The notes under the pieces: generated by a model
What the model was told of the DNA's origin: nothing
The model's input: only the letters and a program-made list of their open reading frames with translations
Database searches by the model: none
Shown: positions 17,002-25,691 of the stretch, piece by piece
How the letters are laid out: the number at the start of each line of letters is the position of its first letter
How positions within the stretch are numbered: position 1 is the stretch's first letter
Assembly: GCA_038148755.1 (NCBI GenBank)
Contig: JAYQWA010000007.1
Coordinates: 15,183-79,182, forward strand
Origin: UBA5109 sp038148755
GTDB taxonomy: Bacteria > Pseudomonadota > Gammaproteobacteria > Pseudomonadales > Pseudohongiellaceae
Direction of reading: 5' to 3'
Length of the DNA stretch: 64,000 nucleotides
Made by a program: the position numbers and the translations under genes

Positions 17002-18885
17002 ATGTTTGAAGAAATCCCCCAACAGCGTCCACAAACTGCATTATTGGATGCTATTGATTCCCCTGCTGATCTGCGTGAATTAGAGCCTGAACAGCTGGAA
17101 GAACTGGCGCAGGAATTAAGGGCATACCTTTTATATTGTGTTGGGAAAACCGGCGGTCATTTTGGTGCCGGGTTGGGCGTTGTTGAATTAACAATAGCTT
17201 TGCATTATGTCTTTAACACACCCGAAGATCGTCTGGTATGGGATGTTGGACATCAAAGTTATCCGCATAAAATTCTTACCGGCAGGCGCGAGCGTATGCT
17301 GAGTATGCGCCAGCAAGGTGGTCTGGCTGCGTTTAATAGCCGCCAGGAAAGTGAATACGATACCTTTGGCGTTGGCCATTCTAGTACTTCAATTTCCGCT
17401 GCCCTGGGCATGATGATGGCAGCGAAGAAAAACGACAGTGAACGTAAAGTTGTTGCGGTCATCGGCGATGGCGCCATGACTGCAGGCATGGCATTTGAAG
17501 CACTGAATCATGCTGGTGAACTGGATGAAGATATTCTGGTTATTTTGAACGATAACAATATGTCTATCTCTAAAAATGTCGGTGGTTTATCCAGTTACTT
17601 TGCAAGAATGTGGGCTAGTAAACCTTATAATTTTTTACGTTCGGGTTCCAAAAAAGTATTGTCAAAAGTTCCGCCAGCCTGGAAAGCCGCTCATCGTGCT
17701 GAAGAATACATGAAAGGTATGGTTTCCCCGGCAACCATTTTCGAAGAGCTGGGCTTTAATTATTTTGGCTTGATTGATGGCCATGATATCGATGGGCTGA
17801 TTGATATTCTGAATAATATTAAAAAACTCAAAGGCCCATTATTGCTGCATGTGGTTACCCAAAAAGGTAAAGGCTATTTACCGGCTGAAGAAGATCCTTA
17901 TGGCATGCATGCACTTAATAAAATGGCTTCTGCCGATGAACTTAATCAGCAACAAAGACAGGAAGAAAATACTGCGCCCAGCTATTCAAAAATTTTTGGA
18001 AACTGGCTTTGTGAAATGGCACCCACGGAACCTAAATTAATGGCTATCACGCCAGCCATGGGTGAGGGCTCAGGAATGCGTGAGTTTGAAGAAAAATTTC
18101 CTGACCAGTTTTTTGATGTTGCTATCGCCGAACAGCATGCAGTGACCTTTGCGGCCGGTATGGCCTGCGATGGCTTAAAACCCGTTGTTGCTATTTATTC
18201 CACTTTTTTACAACGTGCTTATGACCAGTTAATTCATGATGTTGCCTTGCAGAATCTGGACGTATTGTTTGCGATTGACCGGGCAGGTCTGGTTGGTGAG
18301 GATGGCCCTACTCATGCCGGCAGTTTTGATTTGAGTTATTTACGTTGCATTCCAAATATGCTGATCATGACACCAAGTGATGAGAACGAAACCAGGCATA
18401 TGCTTTTTACGGGTTACCATTTTTCCGGGCCGGCAGCAGTCAGGTATCCACGAGGCAAGGCGACAGGGTGTGAACAGGATGCAAGTTTAAAACAGTTGGA
18501 CATTGGTAAGGCTGTAGTTAAAAGACAGGGAGAAAAGGTTGCCATTCTGGTTTTCGGTACGCTATTGAAAGCGGCAGAAAAAAGTGGAGAAGCATTAAAT
18601 GCAACCTTGGTTGATATGCGCTTTGTAAAACCACTGGATGAAGCTTTAATAAAAGAGCTGGCTGGAACACATCAACTATTGGTGACTGTTGAAGAGAATG
18701 TTATTAAAGGCGGCGCAGGTTCTGCCGTGAATGAATTCCTGGCTGCAATAAAAAGCGAAGTAAAAGTGATTAATCTGGGGTTACCGGATAAATTTCTTGA
18801 TCATGGCAAGTCAGAGCAAATGCTGGCCGAATGTGGATTGGACAGTGTCGGCATTACAGCAGCGATAAAAACAGTAATTAGTTAA
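17002..18885 (+). CDS. dxs: 1-deoxy-D-xylulose-5-phosphate synthase
   Basis: TPP enzyme that condenses pyruvate and glyceraldehyde 3-phosphate in the first step of the MEP isoprenoid pathway. 627 residues, full length. TPP motif GDGAMTAGMAFEALN starts at residue 155 and continues to NDNNMSIS; the GHQSYPHK and AEQHAVTFAAGMA regions are present. Ends xseB-ispA-dxs. Its TAA stop and the stop of korB on the other strand overlap within 18878-18885, leaving no space for a terminator. Confidence 0.97.
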   Translation: MFEEIPQQRPQTALLDAIDSPADLRELEPEQLEELAQELRAYLLYCVGKTGGHFGAGLGVVELTIALHYVFNTPEDRLVWDVGHQSYPHKILTGRRERMLSMRQQGGLAAFNSRQESEYDTFGVGHSSTSISAALGMMMAAKKNDSERKVVAVIGDGAMTAGMAFEALNHAGELDEDILVILNDNNMSISKNVGGLSSYFARMWASKPYNFLRSGSKKVLSKVPPAWKAAHRAEEYMKGMVSPATIFEELGFNYFGLIDGHDIDGLIDILNNIKKLKGPLLLHVVTQKGKGYLPAEEDPYGMHALNKMASADELNQQQRQEENTAPSYSKIFGNWLCEMAPTEPKLMAITPAMGEGSGMREFEEKFPDQFFDVAIAEQHAVTFAAGMACDGLKPVVAIYSTFLQRAYDQLIHDVALQNLDVLFAIDRAGLVGEDGPTHAGSFDLSYLRCIPNMLIMTPSDENETRHMLFTGYHFSGPAAVRYPRGKATGCEQDASLKQLDIGKAVVKRQGEKVAILVFGTLLKAAEKSGEALNATLVDMRFVKPLDEALIKELAGTHQLLVTVEENVIKGGAGSAVNEFLAAIKSEVKVINLGLPDKFLDHGKSEQMLAECGLDSVGITAAIKTVIS

Positions 18886-19891
18886 TTTCCCAGGTATGGC
18901 CGCTTCTCAGCAAAGCATTCAGGTTGCCCTGGTCTTTGCCCTGACGTAACTGTTCACGCTGAATAAATAAATCATCCACATAATTGGGTTTTGGATTATG
19001 GTAGATCACACCAACTGCCACAGGGAAGTCGTCTCCACCCATTGCGCCGATTAATTGCGCCAGGGCAAGGTTGGTCTGGTCGTGTACCAGCACCTCGCCA
19101 AGCGGGCAGTTTTCACCGATAGTCACAACTTCCAGTGTCAGTGTTTCCCGGTTTAGGCGGATACCTTTGTTATTGTCTTTACCAAAAACCAAGGGTTGCC
19201 CATGCTCAATTTCAACCCGGAAATCGGCCGCCAGTTTTTTGTCTTTAACGTTTTCAAAAATACCATCGTTATAAATCGGGCAGTTTTGGAGTATCTCAAT
19301 AAAGGACGCCCCTTCATGGTCATGTGCGGTTTTTATCACTGCACTCAGGTGTTTCATCTCCGTATCAATGGAACGGGCGACAAAAGCCGCACCGGAACCC
19401 AGGGCAACGGCACAGGGTGAAAGCGGTAAATCAATTGAACCCTGTGGTGTTGAAGGCGAACGTGTACCGACTTTTGACGTTGGTGAATACTGGCCTTTGG
19501 TCAGTCCATAAATTTCATTATTGAATAACAGAATATTCAGATTCACGTTGCGGCGTAAGGCATGCATGGTGTGGTTGCCACCGATACTTAAAGCATCACC
19601 ATCACCGGTAATGACCCAGACATCCAGCTCCGGATTGGCCAGTTTAACGCCAGTTGCAATCGATGGTGCCCGCCCGTGAATGGTATGGAAACCATAGGTA
19701 TTCATGTAATAAGGAAAACGTGATGAACAGCCAATACCGGAAACAAAAACCTGATTTTCTTTGGGGCGATCCAGTTCAGGCATCAGTTTCTGAATGGTTT
19801 TCAGGATGGCATAGTCACCACAGCCTGGGCACCATCGTACTTCCTGGTCAGAGGTGTAGTCTTTAATGGTAAGTTTGACTGCCTGATTCAT
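18878..19891 (-). CDS. korB: 2-oxoacid:ferredoxin oxidoreductase, beta subunit
   Basis: TPP- and [4Fe-4S]-containing subunit of a 2-oxoacid (probably 2-oxoglutarate) oxidoreductase, which decarboxylates the acid and passes electrons to ferredoxin. 337 residues. Cluster cysteines C21 and C24 (WCPGCG), C55 (GIGCSSR) and C204 (NCPIY). TPP motif GDGDALSIGGNH at 96-107, continuing to FNNEIYGLTKGQ. The sequence is closer to KorB than to pyruvate oxidoreductases, but the substrate is inferred. Lies 58 bp after korA, with a strong hairpin in the gap. Confidence 0.93.
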   Translation of the reverse strand: MNQAVKLTIKDYTSDQEVRWCPGCGDYAILKTIQKLMPELDRPKENQVFVSGIGCSSRFPYYMNTYGFHTIHGRAPSIATGVKLANPELDVWVITGDGDALSIGGNHTMHALRRNVNLNILLFNNEIYGLTKGQYSPTSKVGTRSPSTPQGSIDLPLSPCAVALGSGAAFVARSIDTEMKHLSAVIKTAHDHEGASFIEILQNCPIYNDGIFENVKDKKLAADFRVEIEHGQPLVFGKDNNKGIRLNRETLTLEVVTIGENCPLGEVLVHDQTNLALAQLIGAMGGDDFPVAVGVIYHNPKPNYVDDLFIQREQLRQGKDQGNLNALLRSGHTWEIN

Positions 19892-19914
19892 AATGTCACC
19901 CGATGTCTCTTTCT

Positions 19915-19942
19915 AGGTGTCGGAGTCAAGACTCCGGCACCT
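19915..19942 (-). repeat. Strong hairpin between korA and korB
   Basis: AGGTGTCGGAGTC (19915-19927) and GACTCCGGCACCT (19930-19942) form a 13-bp stem with one G-T wobble and a two-base loop. It fills half of the 58-bp gap. No T-run follows in the transcribed direction, so it is more likely a stabilising or processing hairpin within the mRNA than a terminator. Confidence 0.7.
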
Positions 19943-19949
19943 TCGCTGT

Positions 19950-21788
19950 TTAGCCGATTTCGGCTTTGATCGCCTTTTCTATTTCACTGATTTTGAATGG
20001 CTGCCCAGAGACTTTGTTTAAAGCTTTGGCATCAATCAGATATTCTGAACGAATGATTTTAACCAACTGCCCGGTATTCATTTCCGGGATCAGAATGTTG
20101 TCATAGCCCGATAATAACTCCTGCAGATTGGCAGGCAAAGGCCACATATGCCGGATATGAATGTGTGCCACATCCAGTCCTATGCGAATACTTCTTTTAA
20201 CCGCCTGATGAATAGCCCCATAAGTTGAACCCCATCCTACAACCGCCAGTCTGCCACTGCTTTTACCCAGGTGAACATCCTGCAAGGGAATATCAGCAGC
20301 AATATTATCAATCTTGGCTTTACGGGTATCCGTCATCTTCTGATGGTTATCCGGGTCGTAACTGATATCACCGGTTTCATAGCTTTTTTCTATCCCACCG
20401 ATGCGATGTTCCAGGCCTTGTGTGCCGGGTTTAGCCCACACCCGCGCCAGTGTTTCAGCGTCACGCAATGAAGGTTTAAAGCCTTCGGGTTGATCATGGA
20501 AGGAGACCGGGAAAGGCTCATACTGGTCAAAGTCAGGAATCAGCCAAGGCTCGGAGGCATTGGCAATATAACCGTCAGACAGCAACATCACCGGAGTCAT
20601 ATATTTGGTGGCGAGGCGTACGGCTTCTATCGCCGTATCGAAGCAGTCACCGGGGTGACTGGAAGCAACCACCGGCAGGGGGGTATCGCCGTGACGGCCA
20701 TAAATAGCCTGCAGCAAATCGGACTGTTCAGTCTTGGTTGGCAAACCGGTTGATGGTCCACCACGCTGCGTGTTCACTACAACCAGGGGCAGCTCGGCAG
20801 ACACAGCCAGTGAAATGGCTTCCTGCTTTAATGCGATTCCGGGGCCCGCACTGGATGTGACACCTAAGGAACCGGCAAAGGATGCACCGATGGCCGCACA
20901 GACTGCAGCAATTTCATCTTCCGCCTGAAAGGTAATGACATCGAAATCCTTACGTGCTGCCAGGGTATGCAGCAGGTTGGAAGCTGGTGTAATCGGATAA
21001 GAGGCAAATAAGATGCCCAGGTTCGCCAACTGCCCACCGGCCAGTAAACCCCATGCCAGCGCAGTGGTGCCATTCATGTTTCTGTAAGTGCCAGGCTGCT
21101 GTTCTGCTTTCGGTACTTTATAGACAGCAATGCCGCTTGGCAGCTCTGCTGTTTCACCATAGGCATGCCCGGCATTGAGCGCCGCAATATTGGCATTTGC
21201 AATATCAGGCTTATTGGCAAACTTGGTTTGCAGGCCATCAATTGTGCTTTGTTTGTCACGTTCAAACAGCCAGAACACCAGACCCAGGGTCCACATATTT
21301 TTGCAGCGCAAGGCCATTTTATGGCTTAAACCGTATTGTTCGACAGCAGCAATCACCTGAGAATGAATATCGATGGGCAAGACCTTATAAGCATCCAGTG
21401 AGCCATCTTCCAATGGGTTAGTGGCATACTTGGCTTTGGCCAGATTCTTTTCGTTGAATGCGCCGGTATCAATAATCACCAGTCCACCTGGAATCAGATA
21501 TTTCAGGTTGGTGATCAATGCCGCCGGGTTCATGGCTACCAGTACTTCGACTTCATCCCCGGCTGTGGTGACATCTTCCGAGCCGAAATAGATCTGAAAG
21601 GCTGACACACCAAAGGTGGCTCCCACCGGCGCACGAATTTCAGCCGGAAAATCCGGAAAGGTAGACAGGTTGTTGCCATACAAAGCTGTTGCCAGTGTAA
21701 AATTTGTGCCGGTCAACTGCATGCCATCACCGGAGTCTCCGGCGAAACGCACAACGATGTTCTGATGCTGTTCAGTTTCTACAGCCAT
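19950..21788 (-). CDS. korA: 2-oxoacid:ferredoxin oxidoreductase, fused gamma-alpha subunit
   Basis: 612 residues. The first ~190 form the gamma domain (VVRFAGDSGDGMQLTG, PAEIRAPVGATFGVSAFQI); the rest is the alpha (pyrimidine-binding) domain with GLLAGGQLANLGILFASYPITPAS and VNTQRGGPSTGLPTKTEQSDL. With KorB it makes the complete two-gene oxidoreductase common in aerobic KorAB systems. ATG at 21788 is preferred to an in-frame TTG five codons upstream. No dedicated ferredoxin gene is nearby. First gene of the korAB operon, transcribed leftward. Confidence 0.93.
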   Translation of the reverse strand: MAVETEQHQNIVVRFAGDSGDGMQLTGTNFTLATALYGNNLSTFPDFPAEIRAPVGATFGVSAFQIYFGSEDVTTAGDEVEVLVAMNPAALITNLKYLIPGGLVIIDTGAFNEKNLAKAKYATNPLEDGSLDAYKVLPIDIHSQVIAAVEQYGLSHKMALRCKNMWTLGLVFWLFERDKQSTIDGLQTKFANKPDIANANIAALNAGHAYGETAELPSGIAVYKVPKAEQQPGTYRNMNGTTALAWGLLAGGQLANLGILFASYPITPASNLLHTLAARKDFDVITFQAEDEIAAVCAAIGASFAGSLGVTSSAGPGIALKQEAISLAVSAELPLVVVNTQRGGPSTGLPTKTEQSDLLQAIYGRHGDTPLPVVASSHPGDCFDTAIEAVRLATKYMTPVMLLSDGYIANASEPWLIPDFDQYEPFPVSFHDQPEGFKPSLRDAETLARVWAKPGTQGLEHRIGGIEKSYETGDISYDPDNHQKMTDTRKAKIDNIAADIPLQDVHLGKSSGRLAVVGWGSTYGAIHQAVKRSIRIGLDVAHIHIRHMWPLPANLQELLSGYDNILIPEMNTGQLVKIIRSEYLIDAKALNKVSGQPFKISEIEKAIKAEIG

Positions 21789-22024
21789 ATTTGTCAATCT
21801 CAATCGATACTCTTTCAGTTTAACTTCAGCTTACTTGGTCAAACCTGGGTTTCAGTCAGACTAAACATATCCGGGTAACACAGACTGCCAGCCTGAGGCA
21901 TAGAAGGAGCTGGAAAATTAGGGGGCGCATTATAGCAACCTACAAGGAAATATTGCTATAGCAGATTTATTTTGGCATTGTTCTGCTGCAGGTTTAACTT
22001 TGGGTATCCAGGAATAAAAGGTTT

Positions 22025-22723
22025 ATGACAAAGAGCTCAGAAAAGAAATTAAAACGCGAAGCAAAAAAACAAGAGGCCAAACGTCGGCAGCAAATACAAA
22101 AATCACTGGTTATGGCTTTTGTCATTGTGATGATCCCTATTGCACTGTATGTGTTTTACCAGGGGCTGTTTGGTGGAGCACCAGTTTATCCACCTGATCA
22201 GGTTTCGGCAACAGACCATGTACAGGGCATAGAGGAAGCCCCGCTTACCATTACTGTCTATGGTGATTTCCAGTGCCCGAACTGCGCCACAGAAGCCAAT
22301 TTAATCAGTCAGGCCTGGCCACGAATTCAGGATCGGGTGCGTCTGGTTTTTCGCCATTATCCCTTGGATACCTATCCACATTCCTTTGAAGCGGCACGTT
22401 ATGCTGAAGCGGCAGGCAGGCAGGATGCATTTTGGAAGCTGCATAGTCTGTTTTATGGCGACCAGGCTTCTTGGGCTGTTTTGCCTGATGCCACAGTAGC
22501 GTTTGAAGATTATGCTGCACAGCTTGGGCTGGATATCGAACAGTTGCGGGCTGATGCACAGTTGCCTGAGATAAGAGAGAAAATTCTGGCCGATCAGCGA
22601 GGTGGGAATAGGGCAGGAGTGCGGTCGACGCCGACGATGTTTTTTAATGGGGAGTTGATGTTGAGGAATCCTCAGACTGCGTCGGAATTAATCCAAATGA
22701 TCAACGACTTTTTGTCGGAGTAG
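22025..22723 (+). CDS. Membrane-anchored DsbA-family thioredoxin-fold protein
   Basis: 232 residues. A very basic cytosolic N-terminus (KKLKREAKKQEAKRRQQ) precedes one membrane helix (about 29-46), then a periplasmic thioredoxin fold. Active site CPNC at 84-87 (YGDFQCPNCATE), and the cis-proline loop RSTPTMFFNG near residue 205. The domain resembles DsbA/DsbG-like 'thioredoxin_4' proteins; a role in oxidising or isomerising disulphides is likely, the substrate unknown. The TAG stop is part of the outer stem of repeat copy 2. Confidence 0.88.
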   Translation: MTKSSEKKLKREAKKQEAKRRQQIQKSLVMAFVIVMIPIALYVFYQGLFGGAPVYPPDQVSATDHVQGIEEAPLTITVYGDFQCPNCATEANLISQAWPRIQDRVRLVFRHYPLDTYPHSFEAARYAEAAGRQDAFWKLHSLFYGDQASWAVLPDATVAFEDYAAQLGLDIEQLRADAQLPEIREKILADQRGGNRAGVRSTPTMFFNGELMLRNPQTASELIQMINDFLSE

Positions 22724-22842
22724 GCCTGCTGCACTCGTTCATGCTTTGTTAAAAAATGTTTTTAATCCGGTCATTTACTATTTGTAGACTCCCGTCTTAA
22801 AAACATTTTTTGCTGCGCCTGAACTTCGCTCGCGACGGCCTA
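22721..22842 (+). repeat. Structured 3'-end repeat, copy 2 (after dsbA-like gene)
   Basis: Outer stem TAGGCC (22721-22726, starting with the TAG stop) pairs with GGCCTA (22837-22842). Short helix GTTCA/TGAAC follows the GCACTCG box. The long stem AAAAAATGTTTTTAA (22751-22765) pairs perfectly with 22797-22811. The apical loop carries GGTCATTTACTA and TAGACTCC; mini-stem TTTAC (22774-22778) with GTAGA (22784-22788, one G-T wobble). The 3' box CTTCGCTCGCGACGG is shared with copy 4. It lies left of the HEPN-like gene. Confidence 0.85.
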
Positions 22843-22843
22843 T

Positions 22844-22849
22844 TATAAT
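22844..22849 (+). promoter_or_regulatory. Possible -10 box of the HEPN-like gene
   Basis: A perfect TATAAT lies one base past the right end of repeat copy 2 and 25 bases before the ATG at 22875. No good -35 is visible (the region falls inside the repeat's 3' box). If used, the repeat would supply upstream promoter DNA. Confidence 0.35.
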
Positions 22850-22874
22850 GTTAGGTTTTAAATGAGCATTCAGT

Positions 22875-23342
22875 ATGGACGAATACCTAAAAGATGAACT
22901 GGAAAGTCTAAGAGATTTATATATAACGGCTACTCCCAGGCAAAGAAGAAATATCATTGAACAGAGGATAAATAATCCAAAAGCTTTGCCTAATTTATTT
23001 GTGACTCGAATAGCGGCAATAGAAAGTCTTGCAAGAACCTTGGTTATGAATTCGCAGGCGAAAACTAAAACTGAGTTGCGTGAGATTTATCAAAATAAAT
23101 ATAGGTTTAGAAAAGTTGAGAATATGATTAGGGAGTATTTAAGGATTAATGGTTTTGGTGCAGCTCCGGATGTCTTTGGGGAAGAGAGCTGGAAAGTATT
23201 TAGGATTGCAGTTGAATATAGGAATCTATTGGTGCATGAATGCACTTATCTTGGCTCTCAAAAATTTGAACCAATGAACCAAGCTATAGAACATGTTTTA
23301 AATACATTGACTAAATTAGCTAAATTAAAAGTTAAGAAATGA
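22875..23342 (+). CDS. HEPN-like protein, possible RNase or abortive-infection type
   Basis: 155 residues, all-helical by eye, no signal peptide. Near the C-terminus YRNLLVHE contains R116-N-x3-H121, the R-polar-x3-H form of the HEPN motif that makes the RNase active site in many toxins and defence proteins. I cannot assign it to a named subfamily. It is noticeably A+T-rich with many ATA, AGA and AGG codons, unlike the genes on either side. It is enclosed by inverted copies 2 and 4 of the structured repeat and has A+T-rich non-coding DNA downstream, which fits an acquired cassette. No antitoxin-like partner is visible. RNase activity is inferred only. Confidence 0.6.
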   Translation: MDEYLKDELESLRDLYITATPRQRRNIIEQRINNPKALPNLFVTRIAAIESLARTLVMNSQAKTKTELREIYQNKYRFRKVENMIREYLRINGFGAAPDVFGEESWKVFRIAVEYRNLLVHECTYLGSQKFEPMNQAIEHVLNTLTKLAKLKVKK

Positions 23343-23591
23343 AACCTGACAAGCTTTTTTATAATACCCTCGGGCTTGTGTGATATGGAAATTTCTGCTT
23401 ATCAAAGTTTAAAGTTGCGAAAAGTTGATTTTCTTAGCTTATCCAAAGAAGCAATTCATATTCATGCTGGATAAATAGCGCACAATGATATTGTTAACAC
23501 AACTATTTGGCTTATCTTGATTGTAGTGTTATTAAAAAAAATTTCAGAATGAATTGATAAGAAAGATTGTAGGTTAAATTAAATCTATAAA
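23343..23591. other. A+T-rich non-coding stretch after the HEPN-like gene
   Basis: About 250 bp of very A+T-rich DNA with no convincing reading frame, RNA gene or terminator. It ends at repeat copy 4. Its composition matches the HEPN-like gene better than the core genes, so it probably belongs to the same acquired segment. Confidence 0.5.
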
Positions 23592-23713
23592 AAGCCGTCG
23601 CGAGCGCAGCTTAATCGAGGCAAAAAAATAATTTAAGGCAGGAGTTTACAGGGAGCGTAAATGACTGCCTTAAATTATTTTTCTAACGATGAGTAAGCAA
23701 GCGCAGCAGGCTT
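23592..23713 (-). repeat. Structured 3'-end repeat, copy 4 (after the transglycosylase gene)
   Basis: Reverse orientation, so sense for the leftward mltB-like gene. The outer stem pairs plus-strand AAGCC (23592-23596) with GGCTT (23709-23713), seven bases past the mltB stop. Short helix GCTTA/TAAGC. The long stem is the longest of the family: 18 perfect pairs, 23624-23641 with 23665-23682. The apical loop carries GAGTTTACA and GTAAATGA; mini-stem TTTAC (23645-23649) with GTAAA (23657-23661). The GCCGTCGCGAGCG flank matches copy 2. Confidence 0.85.
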
Positions 23714-23719
23714 AGCTAA

Positions 23720-24952
23720 TTATTCTGCTATAGCTAAGACGCGCATCATTTCAAGTAAATCGTAGGATGCATAGCCATCAGTGGGCAATCCACTCTCTTC
23801 CTGAAAAGTTCTGATCGCACCGCGTGTGCGCGAACCGAGTATGCCGTCGGGTGTGCCGACGTCGATGCCCATTGTGTTGAGGAGTTCCTGTAATTCGATG
23901 ACTTCATCGCGGCTGAGTGCGCGTTCGTCGGTTTCAGGCCAGTGTTGGATTGGGCCGCCGCCAACAAAACGGTCAGCCAGGTGGCCGACTGAAATGGCAT
24001 AGAAGGTTGAACGGTTCCAGACCATGGTAGTTCTGAAATTATTATAGGCCAGAAAAACCGGACCGGATGCGCCGGCAGGCAGAATGATTGAACCTTGCAG
24101 AGAAGCATTGCCAAGCGGGCTGCCATCGGCACGCATAACCCCTAAATTGTTCCATTCGGTGACTGTTTTGCGTACGCCGGTATCGGACTGGGTGAAATCA
24201 AAACCCTGCGGCAGAATGACTTCACGTCCCCAGCGTTCATCAGGACGCCAGCCTGATTCAGATAAAAAATTGGCGGCCGAAGCAAAGATGTCCGGCAGGC
24301 TGTTCCAGATATCAATGCGGCCATCGCCATCACCATCAACAGCATAGCGGTCAAAGGTTGATGGCATAAATTGGCACTGCCCCATTGCTCCGGCCCAGGA
24401 ACCTGACATGTCTTCAACACTGATATGTCCGGCATCCAGAATTTTCAGCGCAGTTAATAGTTCATTACGGAAGAAACTACTGCGGCGCGGGTCATAGGCC
24501 AGTGTTGCCAGAGCGTTGAGTACAGAGAAGCCACCGGTAAAATCGCCAAAGTTACTTTCCAGTGCCCAGAAAGAAACCAGGTAATGGGGCTGTACGCCAT
24601 ATTCACGATAAATTCGATCAAACAGTTCACTGTGTTCCTGTAACAGTGCCTGTCCTCTTGCTATACGCGCCTCACTCAGGCGGTTATTCATATAATTTGA
24701 GAAAGTCTGAACAAATTCTGGCTGACTTTGGTCCAGTTCAATAACTCTGGGAATGGGTTCTTCAATAACACTCAACGCTTCATCCAACAAGCTTTCATTG
24801 ATGCCTTCGGCAAGCGCTTCACTGCGTAAATCGGCTAACCACTCAGCAAAGGGTTGCTGTTCCTGAGCGTACGCAGCATTTAACAGGACGCCTGAAGCCA
24901 GACAGATAATCAGGATAAGGTGCCGTAAAGGTTTGGTCAGCAAAGCAGGCAT
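23720..24952 (-). CDS. MltB-family lytic murein transglycosylase with peptidoglycan-binding domain
   Basis: Cleaves the glycan strand of peptidoglycan to leave 1,6-anhydromuramic ends. 410 residues from ATG 24952, which directly follows the response-regulator stop. Signal peptide with cleavage after AAYA. The SLT_2 domain has the catalytic glutamate in FWALESNFGDF (about E132), followed by GSWAGAMGQCQFMPSTF. The C-terminal peptidoglycan-binding domain holds DGILGSRTRGAIRTFQ. There is no lipobox, so it should be periplasmic and soluble. Third gene of a kinase-regulator-transglycosylase operon, an uncommon combination. Confidence 0.92.
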   Translation of the reverse strand: MPALLTKPLRHLILIICLASGVLLNAAYAQEQQPFAEWLADLRSEALAEGINESLLDEALSVIEEPIPRVIELDQSQPEFVQTFSNYMNNRLSEARIARGQALLQEHSELFDRIYREYGVQPHYLVSFWALESNFGDFTGGFSVLNALATLAYDPRRSSFFRNELLTALKILDAGHISVEDMSGSWAGAMGQCQFMPSTFDRYAVDGDGDGRIDIWNSLPDIFASAANFLSESGWRPDERWGREVILPQGFDFTQSDTGVRKTVTEWNNLGVMRADGSPLGNASLQGSIILPAGASGPVFLAYNNFRTTMVWNRSTFYAISVGHLADRFVGGGPIQHWPETDERALSRDEVIELQELLNTMGIDVGTPDGILGSRTRGAIRTFQEESGLPTDGYASYDLLEMMRVLAIAE

Positions 24953-24953
24953 A

Positions 24954-25622
24954 TCAGTTCCACTCAAATTTATATCCTACCGCATAAAGGGAATGAATTA
25001 ACTCAACATCGGGTAATTCGGCCGCAATTTTTTTACGCAATTTTTTAATATGGCTGTCGATGGTCCGGTCACTGACAATACGTCCGTCGGAATAAATTTT
25101 ATCGACCATCACAGCCCGGGAAAATATACGTCCCGGATGATCTGACAAAACTTTTAATAACTGGAATTCTACGGCAGTCAGGCCAAGGTCATTACCATTA
25201 ATACTGACTTTATAGGTATCGGTATCCAGTTTCAGACCTTTTTCTTCGAGCTTTTCTGAACCTTCACTTCGACGCAGCACCGCTTTGACACGGGCAACGA
25301 CTTCGCGTGGACTGAAGGGTTTGCAGATGTAATCATCGGCACCAAGCTCCAGGCCAAGCAGGCGATCGATTTCTTCTACTTTGGCAGTCACCATAATGAC
25401 TGGTAGCTGCGAATTGCGTCGAATCTCCTTGCAGATATCCATGCCATTCATTCCCGGCAGCATTAAATCCAGCAGAACCAGATCGGGCTTATGGTTTTCA
25501 AGCCAGGGCATGACTTCATCGCCGTTATGGAGCATGAAAGTTTTATAGCCATTGCGATCCAGGTAATCTTTCAGGAGGGTAGCCAGTTTTACTTCGTCTT
25601 CAACAATCAAGACATGCTGCAT
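24954..25622 (-). CDS. OmpR-family response regulator (BaeR-like)
   Basis: 222 residues: receiver domain (E8-D9 acidic pair, phospho-acceptor D52 in LLDLMLPG, T79, K101 in KPFSPRE) and a C-terminal winged-helix DNA-binding domain (GLTAVEFQLLKVLSDHPGR, SDRTIDSHIKKLRKK). The overall pattern resembles BaeR, the regulator of envelope stress, more than PhoB or OmpR. Two bases separate its stop from the transglycosylase start. Its kinase is encoded just upstream. Confidence 0.93.
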   Translation of the reverse strand: MQHVLIVEDEVKLATLLKDYLDRNGYKTFMLHNGDEVMPWLENHKPDLVLLDLMLPGMNGMDICKEIRRNSQLPVIMVTAKVEEIDRLLGLELGADDYICKPFSPREVVARVKAVLRRSEGSEKLEEKGLKLDTDTYKVSINGNDLGLTAVEFQLLKVLSDHPGRIFSRAVMVDKIYSDGRIVSDRTIDSHIKKLRKKIAAELPDVELIHSLYAVGYKFEWN

Positions 25623-25691
25623 AATAAATCTTCCATTCTAATTTTTATTTGGAGGGGAGTTTAAGTCCTCATGGGCCGGGGGGCAACCTGC

